Assembly: GCF_002940685.1 (NCBI RefSeq)
Contig: NZ_PNFP01000032.1
Span: forward strand, 1 to 36,341
Direction of reading: 5' to 3'
Origin: Ensifer adhaerens
GTDB taxonomy: Bacteria; Pseudomonadota; Alphaproteobacteria; Rhizobiales; Rhizobiaceae
DNA: 36,341 bases
Shown: positions 32,950 through 36,341 of the stretch, one piece after another
Layout: each line of letters opens with the position of its first letter
How positions within the stretch are numbered: the first letter of the stretch is position 1
The notes under the pieces: model-generated
Databases searched by the model: none
What the model saw: only the letters and a program-made list of their open reading frames with translations
Told to the model about the DNA's origin: nothing
Position numbers and translations under genes: made by a program

Positions 32950-33969
32950 ATGAAGCGTTTTCTTATTGGCACTACATTTGCCGTTGTCGCGGCCATCGGC
33001 CTTGCCAGCACTGCGCTTGCGCAGGAATTCTCGTTTCGCTTCCAGTCTTCGGACCCGGCGGGCAACCCGAACTTCGAATATCAGAAGGGCTGGACGGATC
33101 TGGTTGCCGAGCGCTCAGGCGGCAAGGTGAAGATCGAACTCCTGCCGGTCGGCTCGGTCGTCGAGTACAACGAAACGCTCGACGCGGTTGCCGGCGGCAT
33201 CCTGGATGGTCAGATTTGCGACTCGTCCTATTGGGCCGGCAAGGACCCGGCTTTCGGCCTGATCTCCAATCCGGTCGGGGCCTGGTCCGATCCGGCGCAG
33301 ATGATCGATTTCGTGGAGAACGGCGGTGGCAAGGAAATCATGCAGGAATTGCTCGGCTCCTACGGCCTGCATTTTATCGGCGTTTCCACTCCGGGCCTGG
33401 AAGCGTTCGTCTCGCGTGTGCCGCTCGATGGTGTCGATGATCTCAAGGGGCTGAAGATGCGTGCCCCGGAAGGTCCGATTGCCAACGTTTTTGCAGCCGC
33501 TGGCGCCGCCCCGGTCAACCTGCCGTCCTCCGAAGTCTATACCTCGATCGACAAGGGCGTGGTCGATGCGGCTGACTATTCCGTGTTCTCGGTCAACCAG
33601 GCACAGGGCCTCAACGGTGCTGCGAAACATCCGGTGTACCCGGGCTTCCACTCGCTGCCGCTCGTCGAGGTCTCGATGAACAAGGCGAAGTGGGACGCGC
33701 TGCCGGATGATCTCAAAAAGATGCTTGAGGAAACTGTCAAGGAATTCCAGCAGACCCAGATCAACGGTCTCAAGGCCGCCGACCAGAAGGCCGTGGAGGC
33801 CGCCAAGGCCGAAGGGTCGATCACGATCCACGATTGGTCGGCCGAGGAGCGTGCCAAGTTTCGCAAGCTTGGGGTCGCCGAATGGGAGAACATCGCGAAA
33901 CGCTCGCCGATGGCCCAGAAGGTGTTTGACACCCTGACTGCCTACCTGAAGGAAAAGGGCCTGCTCTGA
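32950..33969 (+). CDS. TRAP transporter periplasmic binding protein (DctP type)
   Basis: A 339-residue DctP-family binding protein. The signal peptide MKRFLIGTTFAVVAAIGLAS then TALA leads to QEFSFRFQSSDPAG. The conserved carboxylate-binding arginine lies in LKGLKMRAPEGPIANVF. The helical C-terminal part ends in KVFDTLTAYLKEKGLL. A GGGAGGAG Shine-Dalgarno precedes the ATG. It should capture an organic or sugar acid and pass it to the DctQM pair. Its gene neighbours point to the same sugar acid handled by the dehydratase operon. Confidence 0.93.
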   Translation: MKRFLIGTTFAVVAAIGLASTALAQEFSFRFQSSDPAGNPNFEYQKGWTDLVAERSGGKVKIELLPVGSVVEYNETLDAVAGGILDGQICDSSYWAGKDPAFGLISNPVGAWSDPAQMIDFVENGGGKEIMQELLGSYGLHFIGVSTPGLEAFVSRVPLDGVDDLKGLKMRAPEGPIANVFAAAGAAPVNLPSSEVYTSIDKGVVDAADYSVFSVNQAQGLNGAAKHPVYPGFHSLPLVEVSMNKAKWDALPDDLKKMLEETVKEFQQTQINGLKAADQKAVEAAKAEGSITIHDWSAEERAKFRKLGVAEWENIAKRSPMAQKVFDTLTAYLKEKGLL

Positions 33970-33980
33970 CCAATTCCATG

Positions 33981-34007
33981 CGGCGGCCCGCTCCGGGCCG
34001 TCGTTTT
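33981..34007 (+). terminator. Attenuator-like hairpin between TRAP dctP and dctQ
   Basis: CGGCGGCCCG (33981-33990), loop CTC, then CGGGCCGTCG (33994-34003), one G-U pair among ten, followed by TTTTC (34004-34008). It has the form of a partial intrinsic terminator. It would let most transcripts stop after the binding-protein gene, so the binding protein exceeds the membrane subunits. Confidence 0.7.
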
Positions 34008-34028
34008 CTCGTGCCGAGGAGGAGGGGC

Positions 34029-34601
34029 ATGACAAGAGACACGTTTTCAGAGGACGCCGAGGCCGCGATGGGCGCCGAGGTCGTCGGGGCCGTTCCAGAA
34101 GCCGGCATACTTGGGCGTCTGATCGACAAGGTCGGCTATGTCTTCGCGATCGGCATCGTGCTCGCAGCGCTCATACTGCTTCTGGAAGTGTTCCTGCGCT
34201 ACGTGTTGAACAGCCCGACGATCTGGGCCCACGAGACGACAGTCTTCCTTTGCGGTGTGGCTTTCGTCTTCGGCGGTCTCTATTGCACCGCCCGCAACAC
34301 CCATATTCGCGTCGTCCTGCTCTATGATCATTTCTCCCCCCGCGCGCGCCGGATCGCCGATATCGTCATTTCGCTTGTCAGCGCCCTTGCCAGCGGCTTC
34401 TTCGCCTTTGCCGCCTATCACATGGTCGAACGGGCTGTGATCACCCCTTCCGGCGAGGTCCGCCTGGAGACGACCGGCAGTGCCTGGAGCCCGCCGACGC
34501 CGGCCCTGATCAAGATCTTCATCCTCGTGGTATTGATCCTTCTCGTCGTGCAGTTCCTGATTCTTGCCGTCAACTACGCCAAGCGAGCCTCAAAGGACTG
34601 A
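34029..34601 (+). CDS. TRAP transporter small membrane subunit (DctQ type)
   Basis: A 190-residue small integral membrane subunit. About four hydrophobic spans are visible: GYVFAIGIVLAALILLLEVF, VFLCGVAFVFGGLYC, VISLVSALASGFFAFAAYHM and IFILVVLILLVVQFLILAVN. NSPTIWAHETTVFLCG matches the DctQ conserved region, and HIRVVLLYDHFSPRARRIAD the loop after span 3. The ATG at 34029 was chosen for its GGAGGAGGGG Shine-Dalgarno; the frame is open 17 codons further upstream. The gene ends three bases before dctM starts. Confidence 0.9.
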   Translation: MTRDTFSEDAEAAMGAEVVGAVPEAGILGRLIDKVGYVFAIGIVLAALILLLEVFLRYVLNSPTIWAHETTVFLCGVAFVFGGLYCTARNTHIRVVLLYDHFSPRARRIADIVISLVSALASGFFAFAAYHMVERAVITPSGEVRLETTGSAWSPPTPALIKIFILVVLILLVVQFLILAVNYAKRASKD

Positions 34602-34604
34602 TCG

Positions 34605-35933
34605 ATGGCCGATTTCCTTGATTTAAGCATCAATCTGCAGGCGCTCGGCATCGGCTGGGGCACGCTGCTCATGTTCGCGATGATGGTTGGCCTGCTGCTT
34701 TCCGGCATGCCGCTCGCCTTCGTCACGCTGCTCGTGGCGCTCATCTTCGCGCTCGGCTGGTTCGGTCCGATGTCGATCCCGCTCATTACGAGCCGCGTTT
34801 ATTCCTTCGTGATGAACTTCGTGTTCGTTTCGGTGCCGATGTTCGTGCTGATGGCGGCGATCCTCGACCGCTCCGGCATCGCACGCGACCTTTTTGACGC
34901 GATGAAGCTTTTTGCCGGCCGCATACGCGGCGGCGTTGCGGTGCAAACCGTCTTCGTGTCGGTGATCCTCGCCGCCATGAGCGGTATCATCGGCGGCGAG
35001 ATCGTCCTTCTCGGCCTTATCGCGCTGCCGCAGATGCTGCGTCTCGGATATGATCGCAACTTGGCGATCGGCGTCGTCTGCGCGGGCGGTTCGCTCGGCA
35101 CGATGATCCCGCCCTCCATCGTCCTCATCATCTATGGCCTGACTGCGAACGTTTCTATCGGTGAACTGTTCACGGCAGCCTTCCTGCCTGGCTTCATGCT
35201 GGCAATGTTCTATGTTGCCTATATTCTCGTCCGGGCATACTTCACGCCCGGCGTCGTGCCGCCGGTGGATACGACGCCGATCCCAACGCAAGAGAAACTC
35301 CGGCTCCTTAAGGGTCTTGCCCTGCCGGTGCTCGTCGTCTTCGTCGTTCTCGGTTCGATATACGGCGGCATCGCGTCCGTAACGGAAGCCTCCGCTATCG
35401 GGGTCGGCGGGGTCATCCTTTCGACCATTCTGCGTGGGGAGTTCTCATATAAGCTGCTGCGCGATGCGGCGATGCAGACGCTATCGACTGTGGGCATGAT
35501 CGTCTGGATCGGTATCGGTGCTACAGCCATCGTCGGCGTCTACAACCTGATGGGAGGCGTGAATTTCGTTTCTGGCATGATCACCGGCATTTCCGATAAT
35601 CCGACTGTGATCGTGCTGGTGATGATGTTGATCCTGTTCGTGCTGGGCGCCTTTCTCGACTGGGTCGGGATCGCACTTCTCACGATGCCAATCTTTGTAC
35701 CAATCATCAAGTCGCTCGGCATGGACCCGGTCTGGTTCGGCGTTCTCTTCTGCATGAACATGCAAGTGTCGTTCCTGTCGCCGCCCTTTGGGCCGGCCGC
35801 CTTCTACCTGAAGTCAGTGGCCCCTTCGGGCATTACGCTGGGGATCATCTTCCGGGCTCTTGTGCCGTTCATCATGTTACAGATCCTCGCCGTCGCCATG
35901 TTGATCGCGTTCCCGGGCATTACCGGACGATAA
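34605..35933 (+). CDS. TRAP transporter large membrane subunit (DctM type)
   Basis: A 442-residue polytopic subunit with about 12 spans. It has the DctM hallmarks GMPLAFVTLLVALIF, VPMFVLMAAILDRSGIARDL, AGGSLGTMIPPSIVLIIYGL, TEASAIGVGGVILSTILRGE, LGAFLDWVGIALLTMPIFVP and NMQVSFLSPPFGPAAFYLKS. It uses a sodium or proton gradient to import the DctP ligand. It is tightly coupled to dctQ and is the last gene of the operon. A short CAATCG-TAGT-CGATTG hairpin (35951-35966) follows without a T-run. Confidence 0.93.
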   Translation: MADFLDLSINLQALGIGWGTLLMFAMMVGLLLSGMPLAFVTLLVALIFALGWFGPMSIPLITSRVYSFVMNFVFVSVPMFVLMAAILDRSGIARDLFDAMKLFAGRIRGGVAVQTVFVSVILAAMSGIIGGEIVLLGLIALPQMLRLGYDRNLAIGVVCAGGSLGTMIPPSIVLIIYGLTANVSIGELFTAAFLPGFMLAMFYVAYILVRAYFTPGVVPPVDTTPIPTQEKLRLLKGLALPVLVVFVVLGSIYGGIASVTEASAIGVGGVILSTILRGEFSYKLLRDAAMQTLSTVGMIVWIGIGATAIVGVYNLMGGVNFVSGMITGISDNPTVIVLVMMLILFVLGAFLDWVGIALLTMPIFVPIIKSLGMDPVWFGVLFCMNMQVSFLSPPFGPAAFYLKSVAPSGITLGIIFRALVPFIMLQILAVAMLIAFPGITGR

Positions 35934-36240
35934 CTAACCCATGTCTCCTTCAATCGTAGTCGATTGACGGTGTCGTTTGGCAGTTATCCGTCAGGACCAT
36001 ACAACTGGCCGATACGTAGACCTCGCTCCCGAGGGACTGCGGCATTTAAGCCTTAGCCAAATAGGCTCGTTGGGGAGGAGAGCTGGGCGTGACCGTGGTT
36101 CCGCCAAGACGAAGAACATCGAGCGGCTCTCTGTTCGTCGAACATAGCCTCGGTGCGGAATAAGATCCGAGGGTCTCGGTTATCACGGCGGGTCTGGTTG
36201 CCGATGCCTCCGGGTCCAATGTTAACCCGGGACATCCTAA
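35934..36240. other. Intergenic stretch before the IS30 fragment
   Basis: About 300 bp with no convincing gene. It holds the small hairpin at 35951-35966 and short frames on both strands that do not resemble known proteins. The right part is probably the target sequence next to the IS30-type element. Confidence 0.4.
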
Positions 36241-36341
36241 CCGAAGTGCAACACGCCGGTTTTCAGGGTAGGGGTTCAACCTCCCTCTTGCAAATGTGCC
36301 CGGAACACTTCGGCCGGCGTCCTGTAGTCGAGGCACTTTCG
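36241..36341 (-). mobile_element. End of an IS30-family element, with transposase C-terminus (partial)
   Basis: Entering from the right edge on the minus strand, 21 residues read RKCLDYRTPAEVFRAHLQEG and a final G, stopping at TGA (36276-36278). The phrase KCL-x-RTPAEVF is the characteristic C-terminus of IS30-type transposases. About 20-35 bp beyond the stop the minus strand reads GTGTTGCACTTCGGTT, which resembles IS30 terminal repeats. The element therefore probably ends near 36240. The rest lies outside the window, so whether it is intact is unknown. Confidence 0.75.

Noticed and set aside
36046..36336. A 96-codon minus-strand frame near the right edge.
   Set aside because: It runs through the IS30 end in a frame different from the transposase tail and shows no recognisable domain.

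Overview
The window looks like a high-GC alphaproteobacterial replicon of the Rhizobiales (Rhizobium/Sinorhizobium/Mesorhizobium type). The basis is protein-family content: an isocitrate lyase paired with a ScfR-type regulator, a UPF0262 protein, TolB/TPR adenylate cyclases, several solute-uptake systems and a sugar-acid TRAP operon. No rRNA, CRISPR array or complete insertion sequence was seen, and no database search was possible.

Layout. (1) 1-5665: the tail of an unknown gene, then a LysR regulator divergent from an M20D amidohydrolase, followed by a complete polar-amino-acid ABC transporter (binding protein, two permeases, ATPase). This looks like one uptake-and-hydrolysis unit for an N-acylated amino acid or similar conjugate. 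(2) 5838-11459: a short integrase-like remnant, then, on the minus strand, a peptide/opine-type ABC operon (binding protein, two permeases, fused double ATPase). (3) 11707-20354: an accessory segment flanked by two very different class III nucleotidyl cyclases. The first is a 1061-residue cyclase/AAA/TPR protein whose cyclase domain lacks key residues. The second is a 591-residue cyclase/TolB/TPR protein with a full catalytic set. Between them lie decayed frames, an unrecognised two-gene minus-strand unit (15395-16151), a nitrobindin-like putative heme protein and a truncated IS6-type transposase. (4) 20474-21750: a tRNA pseudogene (3' half only), a perfect 12-bp palindrome and a GSU2403-type nucleotidyltransferase-fold gene. 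Its stop codon lies where the neighbouring UPF0262 gene loses its normal C-terminus, so this is probably an insertion boundary.

(5) 21669-25613: UPF0262 protein, a 59-residue protein, isocitrate lyase and its divergent ScfR-like regulator, i.e. glyoxylate-bypass control. (6) 25681-28172: a chimeric oxidoreductase pseudogene, an MFS exporter and its divergent LysR regulator, then about 740 bp of decayed sequence. (7) 28912-35933: a sugar-acid catabolic locus with a zinc dehydrogenase, an SDR and an enolase-superfamily dehydratase on the minus strand. A GntR/FadR regulator and a three-gene TRAP transporter lie on the plus strand. (8) The right edge holds the C-terminal tip of an IS30-type transposase.

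The clearest candidates for something undescribed are the 15395-17816 group (coiled-coil micro-protein, Trp/Gly-rich protein, putative heme-binding barrel protein) and the palindrome-controlled nucleotidyltransferase at the 20.4-21.75 kb junction.
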